Below, piece after piece: positions 51,501 to 64,000 of a stretch of 64,000 nt of DNA. A model generated the notes under the pieces. It saw nothing but the letters and a program-made list of their open reading frames with translations, was not told where the DNA came from and made no database searches. The position numbers and the translations under genes were made by a program. The stretch's first letter is position 1, and every line of letters begins with the position of its first letter. Source of the DNA: Litomosoides sigmodontis (lineage: Eukaryota; Nematoda; Chromadorea; Rhabditida; Onchocercidae); contig OY718804.1 of NCBI GenBank assembly GCA_963070105.1, positions 9,826,317 through 9,890,316 of the forward strand. Reading direction: 5' to 3'.

Positions 51501-53574
51501 CATTATGTTTCATATGATTGTTTTTGTGGACAAACTTTCTCGATGATTAATCAAAGTTGAAAAGTTGGAGCAGTTGGAATTGTAGGCCTGATTTAGGATG
51601 TTATGTGACACACAAATCATATGATATGATATATATATGTATTTGGCACTACCAACATTAAAACAAGAAAGTTTGAATCAACATAGAAGATCTTTAACTC
51701 ATTGAGCTTTTATAAAATCAAGTCACAAATGTTTGTTGCACAACCTGTTGCACTCATCCCCTGCATGCTTTCTATGTATTTGCAAATTTCGGCCACTATA
51801 ACCGTTTTAATGTTAGAAACAATGTTGATAAATTTGTAAAATCAAATCACATCAACGACGAACAAGAAAGACGGTGAATAATATTAGGAGTCTCACACAA
51901 GGGAATTATTTTCTTGTATGTTCGCCGATTTGATTGCATCAACACTCTTTTTATTTTATCAACTAAATGCTTCATTTGTTGCTGCCATTAAATAGTAATT
52001 TGCTCATTTGTGATAACCTACATCACTTACCTACGCCTATGTCATCATGCCTTTAATGTACTGCGTTCTAAATTCTTCTTCTCCTTTTACACCTTAACTC
52101 CAACACGTTAACAAACAATCGATTCACAGGAAGGACTGTCGCAAACTTTACAAGAGAAGAAATGTAAAACACAGTTCAATTTTTAATTAACTTTCCTTTT
52201 TTGACTGTCGCCAATATGACGAAAAACTTCAGCGCTACCTCTGCTGCCTGTAGCGAAATCAGCAAATTCTCGAGAGAACTTCATGTGAAAATCATACACC
52301 ATGTCTGGTGTTGGAAAAGCAAACTCTCTAAATTAGTAATTCTTTATTAAATCAATAGTACCACTCACTGTAATTGACAGTCTATTTGACTGCAAAACAG
52401 TCCTCTACGAATAACAATCTTAATTTCGTAAACACTATTACTCGAAGAGTTGTTGCGCTAAAGAACTAATTTTTGAACGAATTTATCGGAAGTTGCAAAA
52501 TGCTTCATGGAAGCATCCATGAAACTGGCTGGTCAAATACAATTTTCCAGAAACTCTTACCACACAATTTCAACAAGAAATGACTTACTCAGCGTACACA
52601 GCAAGCACTATTTCAGCAATCAGGATAGTACCACATATTCGCAACAAGTTTCTTCTGCTCATTTTGGCAGCCGGATGAATGACCTTTGAATAAAGTTTGA
52701 GTGTAGACAGCCTCATCGTATCTGCCACCCTAGAATTTCATTCATCAATGTTAGTTAATAATTTGTCTTTCAGGGCAGTGTTTCCTAAGCTGAACATCTA
52801 CCGTTTTTATCCTCTACTCCGTTCTGCGATTTGAATTTCGCAAAACTGTGATGAGAAATTAATCAACTCTTATTAGACTCCTCACTCGTATGTTATTTAA
52901 GAACTCTTCTGGCCACTGTCCACCAGCAAACTACCTATTAGCCAAATACGAATAGATCGTTGGCAGAGAAAGAGAAGGGAAGGAAAAAAGGCTTGATGAC
53001 TGCCTTGACGCGTCAATTCCTTAACTAGTGCTATTCTCACGTCCTCTCAATCTTTGAAACCGTGCCGCCTCTACGCCCACCGCTCCCCAGTCCAACCAGT
53101 CCGTAAAATTCGCAGCGTTCATAAAGTGAGCTACTTCTTTACGCCCTCTCTCTCCTAGCGTTATCTCAAGAACTGTGAAATTCCCGACACTAATGTATTG
53201 CACTTCCGACCGGGGTCAGTCGTAGATGGAAGTGGTTGAAGACCAAGTAGCTAAGGGGTTGTTAACAATCAGGTTAGGTTCCCTTACACTCTGATGTGCG
53301 CTAAAGTGAGTGGGACAAGAGCTGGCTTTCTGGTAGCTTTGGGCACTGCTAAGGTTCATTTGCGATGGCTCAGAATTGTCTTATTCTAATGGGGAAAAAC
53401 GCATCGCAACTGAATTATTGTACGACGTGCACTACACGTTATATGACCAGTAGCGAGCAAAATTCAATTCGAAATATTGCGAAAGCTTGAATTTTCTCTG
53501 CAGGATAAGTGTTTTACGTACTTTTTTTTGAACTAATCCTATCCTTTCGCTAATTAAGATTGTATTCATAGGAA

Positions 53575-55742
53575 ATGGCTCAAATTCATTATCGAAACGG
53601 CAGGTTATGCGTTGCTGTGGGAAGGAATATTTTTGAATTTGCTTTTGTAGTCGACAACAATTTTTCAAAGTTGAAACTTTGCCGGGATATCACAGTGCCC
53701 TTCAAGGATTCACCAACCTCAACTGGAAAGGAGAAGGATCAGGTCAGTAATTTATTTGTTGAAATCTTGATTTGTCAGCGCTGGATTAAATAATAAATAG
53801 TATATGGTTAAGCAGCAATTGTATTTTATTGTATTACGGGCCTCTCACATGTTTCGCTCTTTCTAACATGCTTCGAAAATTTCCATGCCGAACGGGTATT
53901 TTTGCTTAGGGATTTCTTTCCTTTGAATTGCTATTGAGATGAGAGGAAAGCGGATGAGATATCCGTGAGATTCTGAATTCACTTGAATCTGATATCCCAT
54001 TTTGGTTTTGTATCGGTCATTCAAAACCAATGTGCTTATTTCAGAACTAAATTATTGACAGATATGAGTGTTAAAAAAGCCGGATGAAAATTGAACGAAC
54101 CAGTTTATTGAGGAATTGTACGACACCTAAAAAATTCTACACTTTCAATATTTCCAATTTCAGATTCTAGCAAGTGCACTGAGTGCGGATGGTACGTTGT
54201 TCGCGGTTGCCACCACATCGAAAGAATGCTTTCTGTACAATGTTCTCAGTGACTGGATGGAAGTACGTCCAGCATTGCAGTTACCAAAGGCACCAACAGC
54301 TATAGTTTTTGAACTGCTCGAAAAATTTGTAATTATATCTGATCGAGCGGGTAATGTCCGCCGATACAATTTAGACCAGGAAAATTCAGAGAGGGACAAA
54401 AGCAGTGAGCACAATGACGGTAGTTAGCTTTTCATATATACAATTTTAAAGGATTTAAGAGAGCTTATTGATCTCTATCTTCGAATTTTAGCGAAATTTT
54501 GTAATAATTCGTAATTATTACGCAGAAATCATTATTCCTGCATGAATTAACATTCCTTAATTAGCATTTGTTGGTTTTCAGATGAAAGAAGCTGTGAAGG
54601 CCAACTTTTGCTAGGTCATGTATCTATGATTCTAGATATTGACATATCTAGTGATCGAAGGTTCTTGATAAGTGCCGACCGTGATGAGAAAATTCGTATT
54701 TCACGTTATCCTGAGTGTTATATCATACACAGATTTTGTTTGGGTCATGGTTCATACGTAAATTCAATTCAGTCAAGGGATGCTTTGCTTTTCTCCTCAG
54801 GTAAACTGTTATGCTAACATTATGAAATAGGATGTACAGCGATTGTTTGAAACGTTAGATTTCCTGTGAAGGTACCAATTTAAATGTTCGCTCAGCTAAA
54901 GAATTTGAAGGTGGTGATGGTACTCTAAGAGTTTGGGATATGGAAAATGGAAATCAAATTAGCCATTGTGATTGCTTAGAAAGAAAGCCGATTCGTCGTT
55001 TTAAAATGTTCCCCAATTCCTGCTCAAAGGTATTATTTCTTTTGAACCTTTAATTAGGTTTGGGTCAGAAACCTTATCCGACCTCTTCTTGGATCATTAT
55101 CTTTCATACTAGACGTTAGGCATTTGCCATTAGTTTTTGTATTATACGTGGTGTTGTTGAGTTTTTCCTGGAATATTCAATCTCTTTTCATTTTAAGTTT
55201 AAATTATTACCTTGATAAGTAAATTATTATTAAAATTTAAGATTTACTTCTAAACTTTAGGAAACAACGCGGCTAATTGCAGGACATAAAGTTGGTTGTG
55301 ATTTTCGAACATTGTAAAACGGCACAAATTGTTACTTTCATCCAAGAAAATAATGACTTCAAAGTCGAGCGTTTAACTTGTTCAGATTTTATTATAGACA
55401 TTGCTGTAGAAGACAGTGGAATTTTCGTCTTTGGTATTACAAGGTAGTCTTTCGTGATGCTCTTATAATTTGAATGGTGTTTTAATCCATTTATTTTTCA
55501 AATAAATATTCTCATTTCCTATAATTTTTAGGTCATCAATTGTCTTCGGAAGAGTGGATGAGGGGTGTCTCGAATCAGTCGCTAATATTGATGAATATGT
55601 TACAGATTGTTTGGGTTCGGTTAAGGAGTCCTTATTACCACTAGAGAAGAAAACTGGGTTCAGTAACATTGAAGATTATAAACAGCGTAAAACAGAGCGT
55701 ATAAAGAGAAAAAGGAGGCGATTATCTGTAGGTAATAACTAG
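53575..55742 (+). CDS. WDR4: WDR4/Trm82, tRNA m7G46 methyltransferase partner subunit
   Basis: Non-catalytic WD-repeat partner of METTL1/Trm8, needed for N7-methylation of guanosine 46 in tRNA. Exons 53575-53742, 54164-54419, 54582-54800, 54911-55029, 55283-55443, 55532-55742 join in phase: 377 residues (human about 412). WD-like blades are visible: ILASALSADGTLFAVATTSK, AIVFELLEKFVIISDRAGNV, the family hallmark LLGHVSMILDIDIS with SADRDEKIRISRYP, the CLGHGSYV segment, and GGDGTLRVWDMENG. The C-terminal tail is strongly basic (RKTERIKRKRRRL). The fifth exon must start at 55283; an earlier AG at 55260 would run into a stop. CATAG lies three bases before the ATG, suggesting leader splicing. Confidence 0.92.
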
Positions 55743-57641
55743 CGGCTAGAGTTCCATCTTTGTAAGTAGGGTAAAGTCATCATATTAGCACTTTGTATGA
55801 GTTATTCAATCGATAGGCCATTTTTCGGAAAAAATTTTTTACCTGTCTTTTGATTTGTTTGCTCAAAAAGAGAAAAAACTTTCTAGAGAGGGTGATTTTC
55901 GTCGCAATTGTTTTTCGTTAATAATTTGTTACATTGGCTCAAATTTCAATTGTTGATAAGATCCGGTTGTGGAATTACGTCGTTAATGTTATGGTTAATC
56001 AAATTTGATATTATTCTTCAAACAAATGGTACTACTTTGTATTAGTTTATACTTATTAATCAACAGCCTTTTTTGATATATTGTTTAGAAATGAAGAATA
56101 TAATTACAGATGTTGGTAAAATGTTCCACTTATTAAGAAGTTTTGAGGAAATTCTTTAATCAGAAAATCGATGTAAACAGATTAATCTGTGGGCAGATTA
56201 AAGTTTTTTTCGAGTTGATTAGTTGACATATGCGATGGAGTTTTGTAGTTCGCGCATTCTTCCGGTAAATTAAAGTAGAAATATCCTTGTCTTAATCCGT
56301 ATTCGTTAATGAAAATGCTTATTTTCTCTCCGTAAGTATATTACGCTGTTAATGCTGGATTATTGGATCCATTCTGATGGATTAATTCATAGATGTTTTG
56401 CTTTTAGCTTTGTCGTAGACCCAAGAGCATATGCTAGTAGTGACTGAACCAGGAGATATTTTATGAGGTACCAAAATAGAATCGAATTTATTATCTATTA
56501 ATTAATTTATTGAAAAAATGAGCATCTCTTAGTTGGCATTGGGTGAATGTTTTCTTGGCACTAAGATAATTTCGGTTTATTTTCTTCTAGCAAATATTCC
56601 TCAGTGTTACAAACAGAAATATTTTTAGTATCTCGTCAACTTTTTATATTCCGAAAATCTTTGAGAAAAATAAAATCCTTGGAATGTAAGAGGAGATAAG
56701 AAAATTTGTTCATAATAAATTGGATAACAAATGAATTTGATCAGTAATCTGACATAAGCCATTGAATTGTAATAAATTCATAGATGCATTTAGCAAGTTA
56801 ACAAATTGTATATAAATGATGCTCTTAAGAAATATGTGAGAGTTAATTTTCGTTAGCAACAACTCTTATCGTTCTTAAAATTTGAAATTATTTGATTTGA
56901 AATTCTCAAGTCGGGATCCTTTTACAACGTTGGTTTGCTGTCAGCAAACCCTGAAAGCAATCAAATGACTTGAAACTGAAGATAATTTTTCGGTGCAGCA
57001 TCACCAATCTTATTAATTCTTCCTTGTCAATTCCATAACATTTATAAACAGTATCGGTGATGGTTACCATAGAAGATATCATCATTCACCTGAATATACA
57101 TTTTATTTAGACAGTACTTGATCGTTATCCATTCATTTAGTGATAAGAGAAGTGATAACAGTGAGGTGAAATTTCGTACAAAATAAAATTAGCACATCCA
57201 ACTAATTGAACACTTACAACCATTCGCCCGACTAGCAGTGAATCGTTGCTTATTATCAAAGTGAGATTTTCAGAAAGGGAAACTTTTGTAAGACTGAGAC
57301 GAAGACGAGATTTCTAATAATCATTGCTATTACTTGGTGCAGAGATAATGCAAGGAGTTAGTTGTAAAGCGATCGTTTTCAATGATAGGAAAATAAGCAA
57401 CCACAAATTACTAATTTGCGCCTTTTTAAATGAAATGTCTATGCACAAAAGTCGTTTAAACAATGATGTCGTTAGCACAAAATCGAGGAAAAAACAAATT
57501 TTTTCCAGCAATGATGGAAAAAATATTAATGTCACAACGATTGAATTTCAATATCCGTGAGACTGGTGGAAACTGTTGTTGCTCGTACGTAAATTGTAAA
57601 TCACTACGCTAAGCATTCATTATTTTATGCTAATGTTCTCT
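55743..57641. other. Intergenic, WDR4 to unnamed gene
   Basis: About 1.9 kb between converging genes. It is AT-rich. A 78-codon plus-strand frame at 57324-57560 has no splice signals or recognisable domain and is probably chance. No repeat stood out. Confidence 0.5.
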
Positions 57642-59059
57642 TTAAACAAATGATGTCAGTGGCTTGAGAGTTGCATTACCATCGACAACAAATACTCTTC
57701 GTCCTGAAATGTACCGAGTGGAAATTTTAGCTCCAGATGTTCTTGAAATGATAGATTCGATTTCTTGGTCTGATCCGGACGGAATGGAAGATCTGGTTCC
57801 CAGTTGACCGGTGAGCTTTATTGCTTTTTCCTCAGATGGAACTAATTCCACAGTTCTCCGATGATATGGCTTCCGTATCGATTCTACTTCATTATCTAAA
57901 ATTAGAATTCCCAATTACTAAATGAAAATCTCTTTTATACGCTTAACGGTTGCATCGCTCTGTAAATCACTTTAATCGTAAGCCATTCGAATTTTTGAAT
58001 TTTTTTTTCTGGAATAAGAAATCTAATGTTTCACACTGTTTGTCAATCAAACAACACTGATTGATTTGATAAAGAAGAACGGCAAAAAGATAAATGAAAC
58101 TATCGAGCTAATACCATTTCCCCTGAACGCCGTCGATTTTGGTTCATTATTTGTCACGAATTGTTTTGCTTTAGAATCGTAAATGGCATAAAATCGAGTG
58201 GGCGCACTTGTCGCTTGCTAAAATTAATCGAAATATCACTCAATCTCTTCAATTTTTTTGTTTGACCCATTTTTAATTGTGAATATTGTTTCGTTGCGTT
58301 GCGTTGCAAGAAATCTTTAATCAATCGCACCACCTCTCCGTCTGTTTTTTTCTCGGCGTATTTGAAATCGTTTTTCTTTCCATTTTTGTTTGAATTTACA
58401 GGCATATGAACTCACATGCGATGAAATTGCGTTATTTTGAACTGATTTCACTGACCATACAGATGGTTGAACTGATTTAACTTGTAGTAGAGGTGTCACT
58501 GATCCACTCTGCAATGATGACATCCTGAATTATTGAGTTTGTAATATTTCTGTTTAAATTTCAAGTTATCACCTGTATTATAACTTTCCCAACATCCATG
58601 CTACATTATGTGCGTTTAAATTAGTTTGGATTTGTGATAGGATGATGTGGATCATGTGACAATCGTTCAACTATCGTTGGAATAATATTATTAATGATTA
58701 ATGAACTTGCCACTGTTTATCGGTGTTACATTATGCAATACTGCAGAAGTGGAATTTGTTTAGGAATGAAATATTTTCATCAAAACTGACGAAATATTTT
58801 GTGAATTTTTCAATTGTTAGACAAAAGAAAGAGCTCCTCCACTTATCGCAAATTATAATCAGATTTTGCTTGCTTAAACGGAACAAAAAGAGGAAGAGAT
58901 GATGGAATCTGATTGCAAATGAAGAGATGATTTGTTTTTGAGAGCGATTTGAATTGTAGTTCAGATTTTAGATTAAACATGATTCAATGTCCACTTTTCC
59001 AGCAATCAATTAATTGACGAAGGAAGGTGATCGATCGCTTACCCTGACACTTGCGGCAT
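57642..59059 (-). CDS. Uncharacterised small protein, about 160 residues
   Basis: I do not recognise this gene. Exons, 5' to 3': 59043-59059, 58416-58524, 58115-58217, 57642-57895, with all phases agreeing: about 160 residues. The first exon encodes only MPQVS plus two bases. If it is wrong, translation can begin at 58523 (MSSLQSG) for 154 residues. The N-terminal third is Ser/Val/Gln-rich, the middle has APTRFYAIYDSKAKQFVTNN, and the last exon is balanced (TSGAKISTRYISGRRVFVVD). There is no signal peptide, membrane helix or known motif. A Lys-rich open frame across 58154-58405 overlaps the second intron and is not part of the protein in this model. The 5' exon is the weakest part. Confidence 0.6.
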
Positions 59060-60680
59060 CAGCTATGTCCAGTCTTTGATGTCCAATGTCACTTCGATCT
59101 GAGTGAAGCTTCTGTCGTCTGTTGTTCTCCTCCAGATTGGAGCGATCTGCAGCATCTTTTTATAGCTTTTTTAAAATGCTATGTTTCATCGTCGTAGATA
59201 GAGAGGAAGGGAGAGAGAAAAGTGATCATTTCCCTTCTGCTTAGGACATTTAGGTTAAAAGAAGTTGCTGACAATTTTTAGATCCGAAAATGTCTTGAAC
59301 AAAGAGTAATAAACGAAAGCTGAGCTGTTCTGTGTTGATAGCAATTACACGTCAGAAGGTAAGATCGTCGGAAGCCGAAAACATTGCCAACAATTTCAAA
59401 AGGCAAATTTTGCTGTTTGACTTTGTGGACAACAAATGCTATTGAAAAATTGCTTGTAATCGATGAAAGAAAAAAGAAACAAAATGAGCAGTTCATTGTG
59501 TACAAACCTTGCAAACTGACGTGGCTTTCTTCTAAATTTTTTTTGAGAAATACTATACCAGAAGATGGTACGTCCGGATCTCTGGGAAAAACTCTGGAAG
59601 TCATAAAGATTTTAAAGTTCTTTCATTTCTGCAAAAAAAAAATGGATTCTGTAATTAAAATATGCCAGATTTGAATGCGTTCACTGATGAGATAGTCCTA
59701 GTTTAAAATTCACTCATCAAAATTTTTTTCTTCAATTGATAATTGGAAGAGCGAGAGAGTAGTAGTGACCTTGGTGGAGCGTTCCTTTCAAAATTCCGCA
59801 TATGTCTGGGCACAACATAATTCGGATTGACAGGATAGTACAGTACTAAACTTTCCACTGTAAAGGTCACAGATAATGTCGCAATCACTGATAGCGTGAA
59901 CGTATAAATATACATATATATCACTGCAAAGTTTAAAAACTTTAATTTAACCATATTGGCGGAAGTATGAGAGGAAGTGCTGCTGATTTCGGTGGTTGGT
60001 ATCTGTTATACATACGCAACAGTTACGATTTAAAAAACGTGAAAAAAAGCCTGGAAAAAGAGGAGAAACGTGAAAAGAACAACGTTCGATGAATGGTATT
60101 GCAGTTACTTGCAAAAGGAAGTAACTAGGAGGAATTTCACAAATAATTTGGTGAAGGAATGCGCAAAGGAGAAGGATGCGACGAAAGTGAGCTGACCCTC
60201 TCATTCGTCTTGATAGGATTCAAGGTGCGATGAAGAGGGAATGAAATTAGAAGGAGGTCAAAGGGTGACCAGAAATGCGGTCATGGAGTGAATGAAGGGA
60301 ATTAATATCCACCGAGGTTTACAACTCCCATTCGGATAATTTCCTTTGAGTTGCTCAACTCGGTCCGACAAGTTCGCTTTTCATACGATCATCTCTTGTA
60401 CTTTTCCTTCGCACAACTCTACGAAAAAAGTTTGCAGGAAAGTTAGCAAAAAAAAGCAGTAGTATTACAGCCATGATTTCGAAATTCTCAACAGCTACTT
60501 AAATTAGAGACTTTTCGAAAAACGTACCAAGTAGTTCACTTTTAGAAGGTAAAATTAACCCTTAATTTAAAATTTGTGATAAAAGCAAGTGAATTTATTA
60601 TATTATTTTTGCTATAAAATTTGTGCTGTAAAACGGGTTGATCACATCAGCTATTCAACACCGATGAATCACGTACTAAA
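59060..60680. other. Intergenic, unnamed gene to tRNA
   Basis: Apart from the possible secreted protein (59703-60204), it contains the likely 5' untranslated exon portion and promoter of the unnamed gene at its left. Nothing else could be identified. Confidence 0.4.
59703..60204 (-). CDS. Possible small secreted protein (unresolved)
   Basis: Two overlapping minus-strand frames each begin with a hydrophobic stretch. From 60204, MRGSAHFRRILLLCAFLHQI reads like a signal peptide and is followed by a donor after FLLQ. From 59954 a frame runs through a hydrophobic run (FTLSVIATLSVTFTV) into LYYPVNPNYVVPRHMRNFER and NAPPR, with a donor after it. Splice phases between the two do not fit without a weaker donor. 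It could be one short secreted peptide gene or chance. Confidence 0.28.
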
Positions 60681-60753
60681 CGACCCTGGCAGGACTCGAA
60701 CCTGCAATCCCCTGATTAGAAGTCAGATGCCTTGTCCATTAGGCCACAGGGCC
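60681..60753 (-). tRNA. tRNA-Arg (anticodon UCU)
   Basis: A complete 73-base cloverleaf without intron. The acceptor stem GGCCCTG pairs with CAGGGTC with one G-U pair. The D stem is GCCT/AGGC, and the anticodon stem TCTGA/TCAGG encloses loop CTTCTAA, giving anticodon TCT. The T arm is GCAGG TTCGAGT CCTGC and the discriminator base is G. It decodes AGA. The internal A and B boxes (TGGCCTAATGG and GGTTCGAGTCC) are intact, so it should be transcribed by RNA polymerase III. A TTT run follows closely downstream. Confidence 0.96.
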
Positions 60754-62260
60754 AACCGCCTGGACCCACATAAAATGAGTGACGTCACAAGTAATCTTTG
60801 TGTTTGTGAAATTCGATTAATTAATTGAATGCTGTAAAAAAAGAATGCTGCAAGGCTGGAACTGCGAGGTAGCACAATATGTGTACGTGTCTTCGTACAC
60901 TGCAGCGTAATGGTTAAGTGCAAAGCGAGGGAGAAGGACGCTTGAAGCTTGCAGCTGAGAATCAATCATCACTCAACGGCCTGTTTGAATGAATGGATAA
61001 GGCCGATCGACGGAATTAGTGGAAAAAACGACGCCTAACAAAGAGCACGAGGAAGAGATGGCAATTAGCATTAGCTTGCTTCCCATAAAGCATTTCAATT
61101 CATTTGAATTCACTCAATTTATTTGGTAAATATTCCTCGTGCTACTCACACTTTTCAGGGAAGACCTAAAAAGTCACACGTATGCATGAATATATAACAC
61201 TTATTGTTCGGATGAATTTGTTTATCAGACCGGAAGGATACCTACTAATTTCAAATCGTTTGTCGATTTGCGAAAGAAAAAGACAGTATTAATGTCGTGA
61301 ATTGGTGGAATTCAGGTGTCGAAGGTTTTTGCAGTTTTCATCTCTCATCTCTTGTTCATTGAGTGAAAAATCATTCATTCAAATTAGTTAGTCATTTATT
61401 GTTCTGATATATTTGAAATGAGGATGCGAATTGAAATATTTGAAATGAGTCAGGAAGGTTGCGATTGTCAGAAAAAAATCTAAATTTGGGAATTCTCTGC
61501 CGTCGTCAGCATGCACTTAGCCTCCCTACACTACGTTTTTGATCACAGGGAAATCTTAATTCCCACGTAGCTCTCCTACATCTGTTGTTTCACCACATAT
61601 ACACCTAGCTATTGACAGTACAGGAGCCTTCTCGCTTCTATTTTTCATAAAACGAAAAGCAAAGTTTACCTGAAGCCATCGTTCTCTCCTTGCTGCCCAC
61701 AAAAGTGAAGTGGAACTTCTTGGTTGCCTCACTACCTTATTGCTAGCCTTTTTAAAAGGGAAGAATGGAAATAAAAATGGAAATGGAAAAAATGTATTAA
61801 CACACATACTCTTTCACTCTTTTATTACTATCTATATTGTTTTCTTTCCCTCTTTTAAAATATATTTAACTGTTTTGTACATCTGAAAAGGATTCCCGGC
61901 GCCAATGCTCATTCACTTGGTAGCATTATGAAGATAAAGCTCGAATTTTCATGGCCGCCAATCATTTAATCTAATATCTTTGGAAACGCATTTGCTTTTG
62001 CTTAAGATAAAAACTTACCAATTACATTTGCATGCTATATATTTTGGAACAAACTACTGATACTACCGTATTCACCAGCAGTAGATGAATGATAGCCATT
62101 GATATAATTCTAATAAAAGAATTCGGTGGTAAGGTCAAATGAAACAAATACCATAAAATTATTTATTAACAAACCGAGGATAACAACGTTTATGAAAACA
62201 ACAGATCAGGAAGATCATGCCTAAATTTTTGAGCCGTTGATAAAGAAATAAAAGCAAATA
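60754..62260. other. Intergenic, tRNA to gcn-1
   Basis: About 1.5 kb between the tRNA and the gcn-1 3' end. It is AT-rich with purine-rich runs. No open frame here has splice support or recognisable similarity. Confidence 0.5.
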
Positions 62261-64000
62261 TTATGGTACGTTTATGATATCTGACAGTGGTTCCAAACCT
62301 GGTTCTGGCTGTTTCAGAACCCTTTGCAACAACTTATAAGCATCAGCAAGTACATCTCTTGCCGCTCCCTGGAAAAATCTATATCAGAAGACAAAAGAGC
62401 ATAATTTTGAACTCAAGAAATCTATGTTAAAATTAAAAAAGATTTTTAGAAAATTGGGCTAATTGGATTGGAAGCATCATACTAGCTCTTTGAAGATGTG
62501 GATAAATGAAGTGTTGTCAGAAAAATCAGAAAAACCCATTATGAAGAAAGTTCCGAACTTAGTTTAAAACTTTTTCTAGGGAAATAGTTAAAAGTCGAGA
62601 AACCTCGCTTACTTCAACTGTAGAGAAGTAATCGTTATACTTAGGATCCTCACTCCTGAGTCTAAACAATGCAATAAGTGCCTGTTCACATGCCGAACGA
62701 ACTGCGCTATTTTTTTCTTTTATTCCATTCAACATCATGGGAACAATAACCTGAAAATAAGATTGGATTCATCTTAGTTTCAAAAGCATAATACGTTCCG
62801 AAAAGGAAATTGAAATTTTGAAAATTGAGAAGGGGTTGAACAGAAACCTTCATTTCATTTATGGACAGTTTTCTTAACGCAATATGATGAATCCCTAAAG
62901 CTGCTATACATTTCACTTCGTTGATAGGGTGATTTATGGCCCGCACAACTGATGACAGCAGGGTTGCGTCCATTACTTCTTGACTGAAAAAACAATTTAA
63001 CAAGGAAGTGCAAAGCGTTAACAAATGGTACCTAGCTAAGAGTTTAAACATATCAGCAACATGATCAGTGCAAATAAAAGCTAGAACTCATAGCTTCCAT
63101 TATTGTTAAAGAAATATAAAGGAACTCAAAGTTTATGATGTTAGCGATAAGGTGTTCAGATGCAATCTTTTCAGTTTTTCAATAAATTTGATGAAAATAC
63201 CAATAAATTCATTTGATTATAAAACAAAATACGCCACCTTCGAACTTGAAAAATTGACCTTACCATAAAAGTATAGATGTTGCACCTCGAAGGGCAGACG
63301 ATGCAATTTCTAGCTTATTGCACCGCATTGCACTGATAAATGTAGAACGTAGTTTTTCAATACCATACACCCTTAGTACTTCATGTGGATCAAAGAAAGA
63401 TGCATACTGCATAGCATAACAACGACAGCTCTCATCCGAAACTGTAAAATGTAATGGCATCGGGATTAATACTACTTCGTATATCCAGCAACTCGTGAAA
63501 AATAAAATTAACGATGAACTCATACTTGAAGTCGTGATATTTGCCACTTGGTTCATTTTTAGCGCTAATTCACCAAAAAGTGCAGACGCAGCCTTCATTA
63601 CATCCCAGTGCTCGTTGTTTCCTTGGTGTTTTTCTGCTACCTTCATGGCTTCTTGAAGAACATTTTCACTTATAACTTTTGGCTGAATGCGTACTAAGGC
63701 TGCCCTCAGAGCAATCAGAGTTGTTTCGCTATAAATAATTCGACACAATATATTTAAATTTCCAAGATAAAACTAAGAACAAGAATCGGGTAAATAAACA
63801 GAATAACAACTCACATCATCGCATAATCTGCTGAGGCATTCAAATATTTGATAAGCTCCAACGCAATGAGGTCGGGTTTCATGTGGATGCTAATCAAGCG
63901 TGATAAGGCACCACCCGCACAAAGTCGTACTTTGCGTGAAGTTGTATCTTGTAGAGCTTTCAAAAACGTACTTTGAAGTTGTGGCAAAAAAGGACGCAGC
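62261..64000 (-). CDS. gcn-1: GCN1, C-terminal HEAT-repeat part (5' end beyond right edge)
   Basis: Ribosome-bound activator of the eIF2-alpha kinase GCN2 in the amino-acid starvation response. Exons, 5' to 3': 63815-64000 (cut by the edge), 63526-63728, 63264-63441, 62848-62983, 62613-62750, 62261-62368. These code for about 315 C-terminal residues with consistent phase. The start in the window reads [18 protein letters not shown] and then [16 protein letters not shown], the conserved stretch of GCN1. Further HEAT-like helices include [23 protein letters not shown] and [20 protein letters not shown]. The protein ends [11 protein letters not shown]. The rest of this very large protein (over 2000 residues in the family) must lie to the right. 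Confidence 0.93.

Larger units (their letters stand above)
46830..53574. other. Long intergenic region, receptor to WDR4
   Basis: About 6.7 kb, the largest gene-poor interval. It contains the presumed receptor promoter, a probable 28S relic, an 18S relic, one repeat copy and TA-rich microsatellite patches (near 51620). Base composition rises in GC near 53040-53200, where a 60-codon minus-strand frame is open but unrecognised. I saw no exon with both splice signals and protein-like composition in 49-53.5 kb. Confidence 0.5.

Noticed and set aside
55260..55320. Earlier acceptor for WDR4 exon 5 at 55260
   Set aside because: Using the TTTAG at 55260 leads to a stop within 20 codons. The TTGCAG at 55282 keeps the frame open and in phase with both neighbours.
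58154..58405. Lys-rich 83-codon open frame on the minus strand
   Set aside because: It has no start or splice context in phase with its neighbours. Most of it is the intron between 58416 and 58217 in a model where every phase agrees.

Overview
The window is a stretch of nematode nuclear genome. It is AT-rich and all genes are intron-rich. Introns mostly end TTTCAG or TTTTAG, and several genes have a splice acceptor within a few bases of the start codon, as expected where a spliced leader is added. The protein set (CEH-10, KLP-19, ATF-7, a 7TM serpentine receptor) is nematode-like. Introns are longer than in Caenorhabditis, and the base composition resembles a filarial or other spirurid worm; that narrower placement is inference. 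No bacterial genes, CRISPR arrays or intact transposons were seen.

I rebuilt the exon structures by hand, requiring splice phase to agree at every junction. Layout: 306-14647 (minus) is the helicase half of DNA polymerase theta (polq-1), whose polymerase half should lie left of the window. Inside its 6.3 kb intron, on the opposite strand, sits the complete homeobox gene ceh-10 (6419-9048). 16685-23022 (minus) is the chromokinesin klp-19 (KIF4 family). 24378-28961 (plus) is fumarase. 32842-36377 (plus) is the chaperonin subunit cct-5. 38922-42528 (plus) is a bZIP factor of the ATF2/ATF-7 type. 45298-46829 (minus) is a 299-residue seven-helix receptor. 53575-55742 (plus) is WDR4. 57642-59059 (minus) is an unrecognised small gene. 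60681-60753 (minus) is tRNA-Arg(UCU). 62261-64000 (minus) is the 3' end of gcn-1, cut by the right edge.

Most genes are housekeeping: DNA break repair (polq-1), chromosome segregation (klp-19), TCA cycle (fum-1), protein folding (cct-5), tRNA m7G modification (WDR4) and translational stress control (gcn-1). The developmental and sensory genes are ceh-10, atf-7 and the receptor. They do not form an operon.

The intergenic interval 42.5-53.6 kb is the least ordinary. It holds two inverted copies of an unidentified repeat either side of the receptor gene, a diverged 18S rRNA fragment and a probable 28S rRNA fragment. Other points of interest are two GC-AG introns, a perfect 23-bp hairpin inside a polq-1 intron, and the nesting of ceh-10 inside polq-1. 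I found no convincing new multi-gene system.
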